Shown piece by piece: positions 38,739 to 51,500 of a stretch of DNA of 64,000 nt. This DNA is from Brugia malayi. Lineage: Eukaryota; Nematoda; Chromadorea; Rhabditida; Onchocercidae. The notes under the pieces were generated by a model, which saw only the letters and a list, made by a program, of their open reading frames with translations, was not told where the DNA came from and did not search any database. Each line of letters opens with the position of its first letter. Position 1 is the first letter of the stretch. Where the stretch lies: NCBI RefSeq assembly GCF_000002995.4, contig NW_025062478.1, positions 8,470,001 to 8,534,000 on the forward strand, given 5' to 3'. The translations under genes were made by a program, and so were the position numbers.

Positions 38739-41700
38739 TCAGAAGGCAGAAATCAATCGTCGACCAAAATCGGATTTGGAAATCATTATATCATCATCAA
38801 GGACGACAATCGTAAGTAATGAAAAGAACGATGCCAGAGAAGAAATAAAGTGCCAAATATCGTGAGAGTCAAAGTATTGGAACACTTTGCATTCCTCTTC
38901 AGCAATTGCTCGATTTTGTGCTGCTGTTAGCTAAATTCCAGAAATTTATAAATTGAAGTGAAATCATTGTAGGAGAAGCTTCATGATAAAACAATGAAGA
39001 CACAGAGAAAAGAAACTGCGCAGTCATTTCTCTTCCTTTCTAAGTTTTTGGATAGTTTTTCTGAATTAATGCAAACGAATATTATAAGTATACTTATAAG
39101 TTATTGTGCAATTATCTTAATTATTTAATACAACTCCTTCCCTTTAAATCATTTCTTGTTGTTATGACATTTAGTTGTAGTTGAGTGTTCACTTACAGTC
39201 CAATCGTTCTTGCTATGATTGAAGAAATAAAATGCAGCAATCCAAAGCAGAAACGAAGTAATAGCATAAACAAGACCATATTTAAGGATTGTTTCACCAT
39301 TAATAATCTGAAAATAGTTGGTAACAAACAATAAATTTATAATACGAATTTTTTAATATTATTGTTGGAAACGGAATAGTGGACAACTTCTTGTGGAAAA
39401 AACTTGCCAAATAATGAGACAATGATTTGATGATCGTCTTCACATACCAAAGAACTTCAGCAAGTCAAATGATTCACTTGACTACTAATAAAATTTTACA
39501 GTGGCAAAAACCTGATCCAAACGACAACTTGAATAATCAGTTTCTCACTGGCAAATTTTTTCAATCTTTTGCTCCCGAAAATAATTTGTACTTTCATTCT
39601 CTAGTAATTCAAAAATTTGGAATACTTAAGGTTGGTGGCAATACTAACTAGGAGAAGCAACTCATTCTTTATCTTTTTGGAGAAAGCAATTAGGCTTTTT
39701 CCAATTTACATTTATTGTACCCCATTTTTTCTTCCATAGCTATATTAGATGAGCTAGCATCTCAGAATATTCAAAATACTAGACCCGGATAAATTCCTAT
39801 TCAATGAGCTCGATAAATCTATCCATCTGTTCAGTTCACTGATTACAAGCACAGTATCATTTTCAAAATCTTTAATCCGGTGGACTCAAGGAATTTAGAA
39901 CTACGGTAAAACTATGAGCAGCCATAAGAAAGCCATGCGATATGCATGATTTTATAGAAAAGTAATGGATTACCTGACTTTTATTTGCTTATTTCTCATA
40001 GTCCCCCTCACTGTTATCTTTATCTTTCCAGCACAAACATTTCTTATATTTCAGCCATTAATGAAATAGTAATATGTCAGCTGTGAACAATCTAGAAGGC
40101 CTAACGAAATATATTCTTAAAGCTTTAGAGTTAATACAGGATCAGAATCAAGGTCACCACGAAAGGGCACGTTATATAACCACTGAAAAACTCTTACGGA
40201 TTTATGATACCGAAAGGAGAACGATCATAAACTAATAGCTAATAAATCATAGAGAAAAGGAAATATTTGCATTCACGCTTATTTTTTTTAGAAATATTTT
40301 AAGTCGAAAATCTGCTAAATTCTGGAGCAGAAAGATCAAAAGAAGCACAGAGAAAGAGAGAGAGAGCAAAAGATTCAACAGAAATTATTATCAAAATCGA
40401 ATCTGACCTTACAGGAAATGTAATAAATAAAATAGCCAGCAGTATTAAGCATTATAATATACAATGTGATGTGTAATGTTTGCAGTATACCTGTCTCGAA
40501 CAATAACACTAGTGCGATATTACATGCAATACTGCAAACCAACAATATTCTGCAACAAGATTTCTGATAGTTGATATATATCTCTATTATTTTCAGGAAA
40601 AATCATGAAGAATATCGTCATTCAATGCAATATATCTATAGTATTAGGCTTACTTCGTAGTAAATTTGTGATAAGAGATGTCCAACAATTTCAATTTAAC
40701 TGAAGTATAATTAGAAATAATTATAACTGATGTGATAAAAGATGTGTAGTCCTAATCTATGCAAGTTAATTAGAAAATTAGCAATGAACAGGCCTACTTC
40801 TTCAATTTCAAAGTTTTGTCCATTCCATTTCTTATGAGCAATTGCCAAGAATACTGCAACCATTTCCTGCAGTCTCGAGATGGAGTAGATTCTAACAATA
40901 AATTTTAATTTGAATGAAAGAAATGGAAAATTTGTATGGAACATAAAATAGTGGACCAATCAAGCCTACATCACAAAATAGCAAAAGTACCAGTAGACGA
41001 TTGACTGCTAAGAAATAAATGATACTGGAAAGCGATAAGCAATAGCAATCCTGATGTGAGAATAATCGCTAATGTTAGGGCCTGAAATAGCAAATGAATT
41101 GTAATTGTATCGGTGAAATCCAAGTGAAGTGGTATTTTGAATTCAATTACTTTTTTATTTCTTACAACATAAAGAAATCATTAGAATCTTCACGGTTCTA
41201 CACATTTTCCAGCAAGAAACAATTGTTTTGGAAGGTAAACAATATCTTTCATAAACAAACCATATTTTTGTGTAAGTTTTGATACTACAAATTTCATTAA
41301 GTAAATAAATTGTTTTTGATATACATGATGATAAAGATGGAGCCGTAAGAGTATCAAAACTCACACAAAAATTTTCAGAATGCAAAGGGAACACAAAAAG
41401 AGAACAAAAAAGATTACAGAATACTGAATTCTCATGTTTTTTTATTAATCATAAAAAATATTGCAACATACATTACTCGCAAAATGGAAAGCAATGGCAA
41501 ATGTAATTGAGTAGAAGATTCCGTTTAGTGAAATACCGCCACGGCGAACAAAATAGAACCGTACCATTAGGAGAATCAAAGCAATTTCGACAAATAACGT
41601 ATCTGTAGGTTGATGGACTGTTAAGATTACTTTATCGTTGGAAATATCTGGTTGCATGACTTCTTTTTTCTAAACAGCTTTTGGTTCTAAACCAGAAACT

Positions 41701-44700
41701 TGAAACGCCATTAAAGCGATTTATCAATTACATCATATATCTCAAAAAAAGAGAAATCAGGAAAGTATCCTTTAAAAAAATCCTCTTTAAATCGCACAGC
41801 AATATATCAATAACTGGAATAAAACTAAATTGGAAAATCATAAGAAAAAAGTTACCATTGTGAAAGGTTCGCGGATTCGGACAAATATGATAGAAAGCGC
41901 TAGCAAAAGTCTCTAAACACATCATCAGACCAACATTAAGAAAAACTTGCGGGCAATAATTGTATCCATCACAGAGGCGGTATTTGCAGCACTTATAACT
42001 TCAGCAAAAAGTTAATATTTACATGAACTACTATGATATGTTTAGATCTAATTTCATTGATTCATCGTTTTACTAACAGATTAAATTGAAAGGAAGGGTT
42101 GAGGAGATAATATTATGAAATATGGCAATTATGCTTAGTATTATAAAATATGCTAATTATCCTAAGAAAGTTATGCTTGCCTAGATTTGCTTCCATTCTT
42201 TTAAGATTTGCTAACGAAATATAAGAGAACGAAAAATGTGCTAAAGGAAAGATAAATTATTAAAATCAGAATTTTGATGTTCTTTATGTTACAATCTCGT
42301 GACTGAACTTTGATCGTACAATGGCAATGCTTGAGTAGCTATATATATACCTACCGACGGCTGATTAAAACGATGAAAACAAAACCGAATAATAAATATC
42401 CTACATTACTGTACATGTGGTTAAATGTCATAAACGGTCCTAGTGCAACCGAGCATTCCATGTTGTAATGACAGACATCCAAATTATCTGTCATCAATGT
42501 CAACTGATCCTAAAATTTGATCCCTAAATTTAAGTAAATCTAATTATGCACGAATCACAAACTGAATTTCACAAATTTAATATCCGATTAAATATTCAGT
42601 AAATGTGTTCGCTATAAGGCTTGGTAACTAAACAGATGTACGGTTACTAAACTTACCAATAATAATGTATGAAAATATTGAAGTATAATTAGCAACCAAG
42701 CAAAATAAGTAATGTAATGCTTCCAATTCGACTGAAATATACAGTAAAAAAATATTACGCATATTAAAAGGTGAAAGAAAAGAAAATCTATTCCTACTAT
42801 TTCCTTCATACCCATTTCATTTCTTTCAATAATTCATAATGTGAGTAGTTGCGAGAAAATTCACCTCAAAGCTTTGCACAACAATTTCATTTGTATCAGT
42901 ACTAACGGACCGTTGCTTATTAGTCTTCAGCAATTCGATATCTGTAAATTACCACTCAGTTATGTCTTTATTGAAAGTAATATTTATAAAATTATGAAAT
43001 ATAAAACAAAATATTACAGATGGAGTTAAAACTATTTATTAAATTTACACAATTAAAAAGTCTTAAAAATTTAAGCAAATCTAATTGTGCATGAATCACG
43101 GACTGCATATCACAAATTTAATATCCGATTAAATATAAGGTTTTATATAAGGCTATAAGGTTTGGTAACTAAACACGATGTACGGTTACTCTTTTTTATC
43201 ACGTCGTCAGAATTTCAAAATTAAAATCAACGATAAAGGTAAAACACATTAAAATTGTCAAATGCAATTATTAAGTTTAGTCAGTAAAATCATGAAGTTT
43301 TTAATATTCATTCGGAAACAATAAAATTTTGTGAATAATTGTAAGCATACCTTTCACAGGTTGCTGCTTGTCCTTATCCATTTCAATATCCACAAGAATA
43401 CCTTGTGAATTGTTAACACGTATGGTTTTCTGGAAAACATTTCATGAAACAAATTTAAATACTACAAAAACAAAGAAATTATTATCTAGAGACAATATGA
43501 TTTTTTTTTATTTATAACCATTTTATATTAATGCCGACTTTATTTGCAAGAGCATATAAGCAATGGCAAAAAATATCAGGTGAAAGCTGAACACAATTAA
43601 GTAACCTGCTGTGTAGAACCTGAAGATGCTTCTAAATTATTTTCATCTAATAGAACGATCAGCGGCATATCGGTTTCACCCTGACTAAAAAAAATTCTTT
43701 AGCTTTTTTCGAATAAAATGAACGCATAAATACAAGAGTTTGAAAACCAGCAATCAAAATACCTAAACCTTACCCAGTGACCAAAAATATCTTCTCAAAT
43801 TAAAAATTACGTGCAGCTGGAAGAGGTATTTGTTTTGAGATTCCTACAAAATTGAAATGTATGTGGGGCAAAAAAAAAACTGCTAAATCGTATTACTAAA
43901 TGCATATTTTTACCTGCAATGAAGAGGCGGCATAAGTTGATCGCTTCTAAGGAATACAACAACTAATACCAAATAAAACACCGTCGTTGTTACCAAGGGA
44001 TATATTGAAATTGATTCTACTATACTAAACTTGATGTCGAATTTCTTTCTGTGGTTATATTCTCCTTAATTTCATAATTTCTAGAAGCTTATGTCAACAT
44101 TTTGCTTTGTAGTTAGATTTAAGAAGGAAAAAAAAAAATTAAATTCAAATTCTTTTCATAAAAAAACTGTTTGTATTAGTAAAGATATTTACTTGCTAGC
44201 AACCAATTCTGCTACTATGTAATAATGATTACACTCTGACTGTTAAAGTAACAGCAGAAACGATTCCGTGTGCAGTAATTTGCACTGCTTTACAATAAAC
44301 TGCTAAAATTTACATTGAGCAGCTGACATTTTTCAAGAAATGCAGAATGCAAACGTACGAGTAGGAGCAAATATATTGCATGCACGGTCATCATTCATCA
44401 TCATTACAAAAACATGCAATGGTGAATTGGCGAGCAGTACGAGCGATGCTTTTCGAGTGAATGATACTCGCATGGAAGAATTTATAGCAAGCATCCTTGA
44501 ATGCAGAAATGAAGTCTGAAAATGAATCTTTACATTCAACCACTGAAGCACAATGAAGCGGTCAAACGGACATTATCAAAAGCTAATAAATTACTGTAAA
44601 CAGAAAATCTAAACTTCTAAACTTACCGAATAGTTTCGAATCATTATCCAAGCACATGAATTATCATTACTAATCACAGATATCTTAAGCATTCGGATAG

Positions 44701-46388
44701 AAACATCAGAAATGTCAACTCTAAATGCAGCTGGCATCAATGTTAGAACCTTTTGATTCGAAATAGAGTGGTTAAATTTTGATGGACGCAAACTGCAACA
44801 AGAAGGAAATCAAATATTACGACAAAACTGAATCATATTTAAGTCATTTTGGGAACATAATAACTTTTTAAAATGCAGAGCAAAGCAAAGTATGCAATTT
44901 CTTCAGACCAATTTCGTCACAGCAATGACGCAAATAGCACAGACTTAATAACTATGTGATTGTATCAGGTAACCTTTACTCTGCAGTAGGACTTAATTTT
45001 CAAATTTCAGTAAAATCAGCAAGGCCAATAGTTGCTAGTCTAAAATCAAATCAAAAAGTCGAAAAAAATGTCAAATTTTTGAAAAAATTGAAGATGTACA
45101 TAACGTTGTATTGAGAACGATCATAAATTTTGACAGAAATGCTGTAAGTTAAAATATCGTTTGAATTTGCTACGACTAAAATAACCAAATAAATAGATCT
45201 GTTGTCAATGAATGGTTTTGCAGTATGCACATCTAGACCAGGTAACATCACAACGTATTCTGAATGACCACTTCTATAAAAAACAAAAATTGCTTAAGAT
45301 AATTTATAAAAGAATTGAAATATTATTACCAATAAAAATTGAGCTAAATGAATGAAATTCACTTCTTGATTTGGAATTATTCTTAAGGCATCCTTTTCGT
45401 CCTCTCTATTTCTCCCTCTCTCTCTCTTTCTTTGTTTTATGATATAGTTACCTTCTTTGCATTATTTGGTGAAAAAAAAAAAAAAAAAAAACTTTACGGA
45501 GATAAAAAATAAAACCATAAAAGAACTTCACAGCAAATATGCAGTAACATGGATTCTTCGACGTTAACTTTATTCAGAGACTTAAAAATACTTAATTTTT
45601 TAAAATGCATAACAATCCATTGTTCATATTTTATTTAGAAAAGTCTTTTCAGCAGAATTCAGGTTTATAAAAACTCCACATGTTACAATCACAAATGTTT
45701 ACCCGTATAGTGATTTGCTTAACAGATTCAGTCAAAAAACGAAATATGGAACTTACCCGGTTGGTAACGCAAATGATATGGCATCGATCGGAGAAGTAAC
45801 TCGTAACAACAATTTACTGGTGTTAATGAACCTATTCACATCATGCAAGCGAACGTGGATTCGTAACAGATCTAACTAAACAAACAGCTTATAACAATCC
45901 ATTTCTAAATAAATACTGTTTAGCATTACATGACGTAAATATTGATTAGCATTATATGAAGCAAATATTGATCAGCCTATAGAAGAAAATATTTATTAGC
46001 ACTATATTAGAGGAGGAAATTCTTAACGTCTGATGCTACGTAACATAACAATAACGTAAGCAATTGCTTGCAGAAATGCGATGACACATCATTCATTTAT
46101 GTATTAGTTCCAGTTTTTCTCACAAGTTTTTAAATTTCAAAACTCCTAAAAGAGTTTCCTACAGGAAATGCTTACCACATTTGATTTCTCAAGAGTAGCG
46201 TAATGGACGTTAAGATGACCTCTCCAAATTGTACCATTAATACTTGCGGATCTGTGCAGGCTAAACGGGAAATTTCGGATACGTGTTTCATCGTCATTAA
46301 TTTGTATCGATGAATTAGGTAAACTGCCGCTTATCAATCCAATAAAATGCAGAACAAATAAAAGTATTATTGAACAGCTGAACAGCAT
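38739..46388 (-). CDS. SID-1 / SIDT / CHUP family transmembrane protein, 19 exons
   Basis: Family members move double-stranded RNA (SID-1) or lipids (SIDT/CHUP-1) across membranes. Exons: 46388-46176, 45875-45757, 45273-45100, 44792-44627, 44515-44359, 44064-43914, 43843-43811, 43684-43606, 43429-43351, 42941-42865, 42731-42657, 42509-42355, 41998-41856, 41617-41472, 41081-40991, 40699-40654, 40549-40408, 39307-39197, 38930-38739; 782 aa with every phase matching. A signal peptide precedes an N-glycosylated ectodomain ending at NHRKKFDIKFSIVES. A first membrane span and cytosolic loop follow, then the multi-pass core. Core hallmarks: DNLDVCHYNMECSVALGPF, FNHMYSNVGYLLFGFVFI, ETFASAFYHICPNP, and near the end FQYFDSHDIWHFISSL followed by VVLDDD. 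These carry the conserved Ser/His/Asp metal-site residues of the family. SID-1 and CHUP-1 orthology cannot be separated by eye. Confidence 0.93.
44844..45273. repeat. Inverted-repeat arm (SIDT exon 3 and adjacent intron)
   Basis: This 430-bp block matches, in reverse orientation and with equal length, 47569-47998. I saw no difference in the stretches compared, including the whole of exon 3. Confidence 0.85.
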
Positions 46389-46857
46389 CTCTGTGACGAA
46401 TCACTATCAGAAATTCAGGTCTCGAAGTTCAAATTGTAAATGAGTGGAGTATAAAACGCAATTTTTAAGCAATGCGTTACCCATAAAATGTAAATTAAGA
46501 GAAGGGATGCTATATCGATGAAGCCGAAAAATTATAATTAATTGTTGTCGAAATACTTTCATAACAACAAAATAATCAAAGTGATTCTGAATGAAATCAA
46601 TAAACATAAATTTATATACCAACTGCTGTCTTATTTGAATATTTGCTAAACAAATATAAAGCTGTTTTAGTTTGGTTTTAGTCTTCTTTTTTGTTAATTT
46701 TGTATATTAATCCAACATTCATCTTCCAACTTATGTGCATTGCCTACAATGTCACCGTTTGTTAACAAAGAATGACCGACCCTATCCACGATATTGATAA
46801 TTTAATTCTCTTATCACATATATGTAATTTAATCTAGATATTCGAAAAGTAGAAAAA
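45341..46857. repeat. Direct repeat copy 1 (SIDT promoter and exons 1-2)
   Basis: About 1.5 kb that recurs in the same orientation at 57182-58698 with a constant offset of 11841. The poly-A tract near 45473 has the same length in both copies and the long coding stretches are identical, so the duplication is very recent, or it reflects assembly. Confidence 0.9.
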
Positions 46858-47568
46858 ATATTCACAGCTGACAAAGAAAAAAATTGCCCCAACACGCAGT
46901 GAAAGCATGCGTCTGCTTAGTCTATTGCCCGTAAACAAATATTGCTGGGTTGTTTTCATTGTGAACAATATTTCTTTGTATCTCCCCTTAACCCTCTTCT
47001 GCATACACAGATCTTCGATTGGTATATCATGAATTGTGGTTAACAGGTTCAGATCTACCCTTAAGACATCAAACTTTCCGTCATAGTTTATTGATTCTTT
47101 TCAATATACTTGTAACATGTTTAATAGAATCCACTTCAGTCAATTTAGCACACGACGGAAAAAATTATAATATAAATTTTTAAATTTCACGTTCTTTTCA
47201 TAATTTTCTATCCACAGCAAAATTTTCGAACCTGCAAACTCTTCAAAACTTAGCTCGTTAAAATTCTTGTAACTCAAGTACGAATATGAAATTATATTAA
47301 ATCCAGAGGAAGAGAAAATTGAATTAAATATTTCTTGGACAAATATAAAACAAGCAATCATTTATTCAACACTCATCCATATCTGAGTATCTGAGCCTAT
47401 CTGTATTGCCTAGAATTTTTCAATTCTTAGCATTATCGCGAAAGGAATCATTTAGCTAATTTAGACTCTTCAGATTCATTTCTCATGCGTCCTTTTGTTA
47501 TCTTGATTTAACTATATTCACATACTAATTTTCCAATTTGATCTTGTTACAATTTTTACTTCTTATAG
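46389..47568. other. SIDT upstream region
   Basis: Upstream of the SIDT start; its first 470 bp belong to the direct repeat. No certain gene. A minus-strand open frame at 47140-47361 overlaps a roughly 150-bp block that recurs, diverged and inverted, at 48170-48315. Confidence 0.4.
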
Positions 47569-48110
47569 AAGTGGTCATTCAGAATACGTTGTGATGTTAC
47601 CTGGTCTAGATGTGCATACTGCAAAACCATTCATTGACAACAGATCTATTTATTTGGTTATTTTAGTCGTAGCAAATTCAAACGATATTTTAACTTACAG
47701 CATTTCTGTCAAAATTTATGATCGTTCTCAATACAACGTTATGTACATCTTCAATTTTTTCAAAAATTTGACATTTTTTTCGACTTTTTGATTTGATTTT
47801 AGACTAGCAACTATTGGCCTTGCTGATTTTACTGAAATTTGAAAATTAAGTCCTACTGCAGAGTAAAGGTTACCTGATACAATCACATAGTTATTAAGTC
47901 TGTGCTATTTGCGTCATTGCTGTGACGAAATTGGTCTGAAGAAATTGCATACTTTGCTTTGCTCTGCATTTTAAAAAGTTATTATGTTCCCAAAATGATA
48001 TTTTGAGTTAAATATAATTCAGTTTTATCGTAACATTTGATTCCTTCTTTGTTGCAATTTGCTTCGCTAAATTTAACCATTCGAAACAAAAGATCCTAGC
48101 ATGATACAGC
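47569..48110 (+). pseudogene. Inverted copy of SIDT exon 3 and decayed exon 4
   Basis: 47569-47742 repeats SIDT exon 3 exactly, in the opposite orientation to the gene. The match runs through the following intron to 47998. Beyond that it decays. The counterpart of exon 4 around 48058-48105 shows only a partial match (AAATTTAACCA, TTCGAAACAAAAG) with deletions. Upstream of the exon the similarity also drops within 10-20 bases. It has no start or other SIDT exons and is probably non-coding. Confidence 0.8.
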
Positions 48111-48370
48111 TACTATAATATAATATTCAGTTCAGCTTTCTCTTCCTTTGGATTTTGATTTTTTTGGATTTAATGTAATTTCATATTTGTACTTGAGTTA
48201 CAAGAACTTTAAAAAGTGTAGGTTTTGAAGAAATTTTCGCTGTGGATAGAAAATTATGAAAAGAAGTGAAATTCAAAAATTTATATTATAACGTTATCCG
48301 TTGTGTGATTGAAATAATATTAAAAATGAATGAGCCGTATGTACAGATATTGAGATAAATCTGCTTTCAG

Positions 48371-48557
48371 TACAGTTGAAGACGAGATTGTTGGAACTTT
48401 AACAGGTTTTGACGACTACGTCAATATGGTATTAGAAGATGTTGTGGAGTACGAAAATACGGTTGACGGTAAAAGAGTAACGAAATTAGATACCATTTTA
48501 CTGAATGGTAATCATATCACAATGTTGGTACCTGGAGGCGAAGGTCCTGAAGTTTAA
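48371..48557 (+). CDS. lsm-5: LSM5 terminal exon (U6 snRNA-associated Sm-like protein), 5' part not found
   Basis: The exon follows a good acceptor (GCTTTCAG) and encodes 62 codons ending in TAA. It carries EDEIVGTLTGFDDYVNMVLE and the second Sm motif LLNGNHITMLVPGGEGPEV, nearly the standard C-terminal two-thirds of LSM5. LSM5 works in the Lsm2-8 ring on U6 snRNA and in the Lsm1-7 decay ring. The expected N-terminal Sm1 part (LLPLEL..KCIG.) was not found upstream. The 1 kb just upstream is filled by the inverted SIDT copy and another diverged inverted repeat. So this is either a real gene with a distant or hard-to-see first exon, or a stranded last exon. Confidence 0.75.
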
Positions 48558-51500
48558 TTTTTGCAATTTTTTTGCTTCTATAAATGTATTTTGTATTAAA
48601 ATATTGAACATTTTGTCATAAAACGTCCAAATTTTTTATTGTTTACAGTTCTCAATTATTTGACTTTGTTCCTAATTTTGGTCTTCCGATAAAGGAGACT
48701 TTTTAAAATTTCTCGCTTTTAAATATGCTCTTCAACCTGACAACTTAATTTTACTGTATTTGACTATAAGCAACAAGAAAAATCGTCGAGAGTTTACAGA
48801 GATTTCGAATCAAAATAGCTTTCTTTGTTTTTTTTCTCAGTGATTTAAAATTCGAGGATGAAAATATCATTGTAAGTGTTTCATACTAAATTCAAGTATT
48901 TTGGCAGCTCGATTCCTTTCAAATATTCTTTTTTTTCTGTTGACTGTTCCTAACAGTATTGTATTTGAAGAAAATGGAATTTTGTGAATAGTGTCATTTT
49001 TCGCTCTTAAAACATGCATATTAAGTGGTTCTGAGTTCTGGAAAGAAAGAGTATTCCCATATTTCAAGAATTTATGATGGAACGATTTAAATTGACGATA
49101 ATGAATATGCATTTTTTATAGCATATAATTTTAAAAGGACGCGGTTACCTGTCCTAATAATGTATTTTTTCGTTGCCTCTATGTTGTTATGTTGTTTTCC
49201 ACTCATAAAAAGTTATTTCTGAATTTCACATTAAGTTTGTAAGTATAAGTTTTATGGAACTTTTAAATGTGCAGTATTTCTTGAAACAAATGAAAACATT
49301 CCTCGTTCTGCAAATCTTGATAGAGAAAAATGTAAGGAATGATTTCTTCCTCTGTAGCGCTTTAATTAAATTTTCAGTGCCTAGTCGAATGAATGCTCTA
49401 TTTGTTATTCAATAAGCAGGTTACATATAAAACCATATAATTTTTTTTTTTTGCAAAAGAATAAGATATCTTCAAAATTTCTAAACTATCCACAGTTACC
49501 AAAATTAAGCGTAATTTTTTCTGGGCTGCAATTTGCAAAGTCAAGATGTGATGTTCAGTTGTTTCCTAATCAACGGAATAAAAAAAGTGACTTCTTTCGG
49601 TAACTAATTTTTCGAAATAGACAGTATTTCATGATCATGACGTCGTGAAGAAGGTTTGTTGAAGGAAGCTTAGTAAACGTAAAGGTTATTAAACTGCCGA
49701 AGTAGATATATTGCTTGATAAAGAAAAGGTGAAAGAAAGTAGGTTCGAGGCAAATTTATTGCTTGTATCCTAGAAGTTGAATTTTTGAGATTGCTGTGAT
49801 ATGGAGCAAAAACACTATTGAGGATACCGATTTACGCCGACCTTTGCCTATTTGCAATTCTTTTTCCTTTTTTGAGAAAACTACTCGCTGCGGCAAAAGA
49901 TAATTTTTTGACAATAGCCACTGAAATGTAAATATACGGTCACTCATTTTCAATATATAGCATTATTGAAGTAATCAACCCATCATTCTTAAAGAAATAT
50001 TATATTTTGGAAAATATATTTAAGAGTTGTATAATTTTTCTGTGATTCAGTAATTAAGATTTTTTGAGAAATCGCTTCATCTCAGCCAGATTTTAACCTT
50101 TAAAGATTTCTTATAGAGCGCTAATTTTGGAACATATCTTATCTGAACTGGCTATCGACGATACATTTTCAATTTATATTAAATTTATCAGATCGAATAA
50201 AAAATATTCATTAAGATTAGTTTCAGTCATCAAAATTTTTGCACTTATTCAAATTTAGATAAGATATCGAGTGCAATGATTTGTAATATGGATATTACCT
50301 TGGATATCATTTATGTAAGTGCTGATTATTACGACAATATTGACTGCGTTTGGAAGAATACATATTTTCTAAGTTTCGTCTTTTATAAAATTCAAATTCC
50401 TTTTTACTCTCATCTACTAGTTGGCAATTCATTCATTCGTAGTTTATTGGAGAAAACGACAAATAGGTTAAAGGAATTCCTCAGTCACATTTGTGAATGA
50501 TTTCAATTATTTCTGGATAAGTGACAGCTAGTGAAATTGGTAGTGAAATAAGCGAGTAAACAAAATTTATCAGCTTTGAAAAGGAAATCAATAATACCAT
50601 TTGCCTAAATTGATAGCTAACCCTGTTTTTTACGGTCATTGGTTGAGAGGGAAAGGGAAAACTGGTTACGAAGACATGCATCTCTCACCATCATTTTTAA
50701 TCAGGCAATTTGAAGTGTTTGAAGTGGATGTTTTTTAAATTGCAACACTATTTAAAAAATTATTTCAGACTAAACCGAGCATATTTGTTTCTATTAGCCA
50801 GACAGAACATTCAAGTTAGCTTGAAGCCAAGCTTTTAGAAGGCAACAGTTGGTTTCGTAAAATAAGAGCATAATAATCATAATTTCATAATGGTATTTCC
50901 CAGAGGAAATGATAATTATAAAAATTGAAGCAATAGCAATTTCATACAATTGCATAGCAGAGTTTTATCTGAGAATAATGCTGCTTTCTTAGCCTTTTTC
51001 TTTTTTGCATTAGCAATCTTTTTTGGCGTTTTTTTCCTGGATCAAAACGAAATGGATTTATTTTTCATAATAATTCTTAAGATAACTGAAATAAGTCTTC
51101 ATTTTCCAGTGATCTTTGAGCATTACTTGAACATATTGTTTATAAAAATCTTTCCTGCTTCCCGAATCTTCAATTTTTGCAGTAATCATTATTAATAAAA
51201 TGGAAAACAACATTAATAAGGTATTTCAGCTATAAGGCATCATTTGCTTACTTCTTATCATAATTTCTCATTAAAGCTTTTGGGAAAATTTTTTCATCCA
51301 TGTTAATTCAGTTTCAGTTGTAGTTAATACTACAACTTGGACCGAAATCGCTGAAATCATCAGTTAATTAACTTCAGTCTAGCTAATCATCTGTGCTGTA
51401 ATTAATGTTGACTCTCTCCAAAATTCATTAGATTCGTTTTTCAATTCTGTAAATGAGATTTTTCGCATATCTTGAACTTTTATGGTCAAAGAAGTAATAT

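Noticed and set aside
40711..40960. Minus-strand 82-aa frame inside the SIDT gene, first taken as an exon
   Set aside because: The flanking exons 41081-40991 and 40699-40654 join in phase without it and reproduce the family order; it is intronic.
47140..47361. Minus-strand 73-aa frame
   Set aside because: It overlaps a diverged inverted repeat and its other copy has stops; the resemblance to LSM5 is too faint to annotate.
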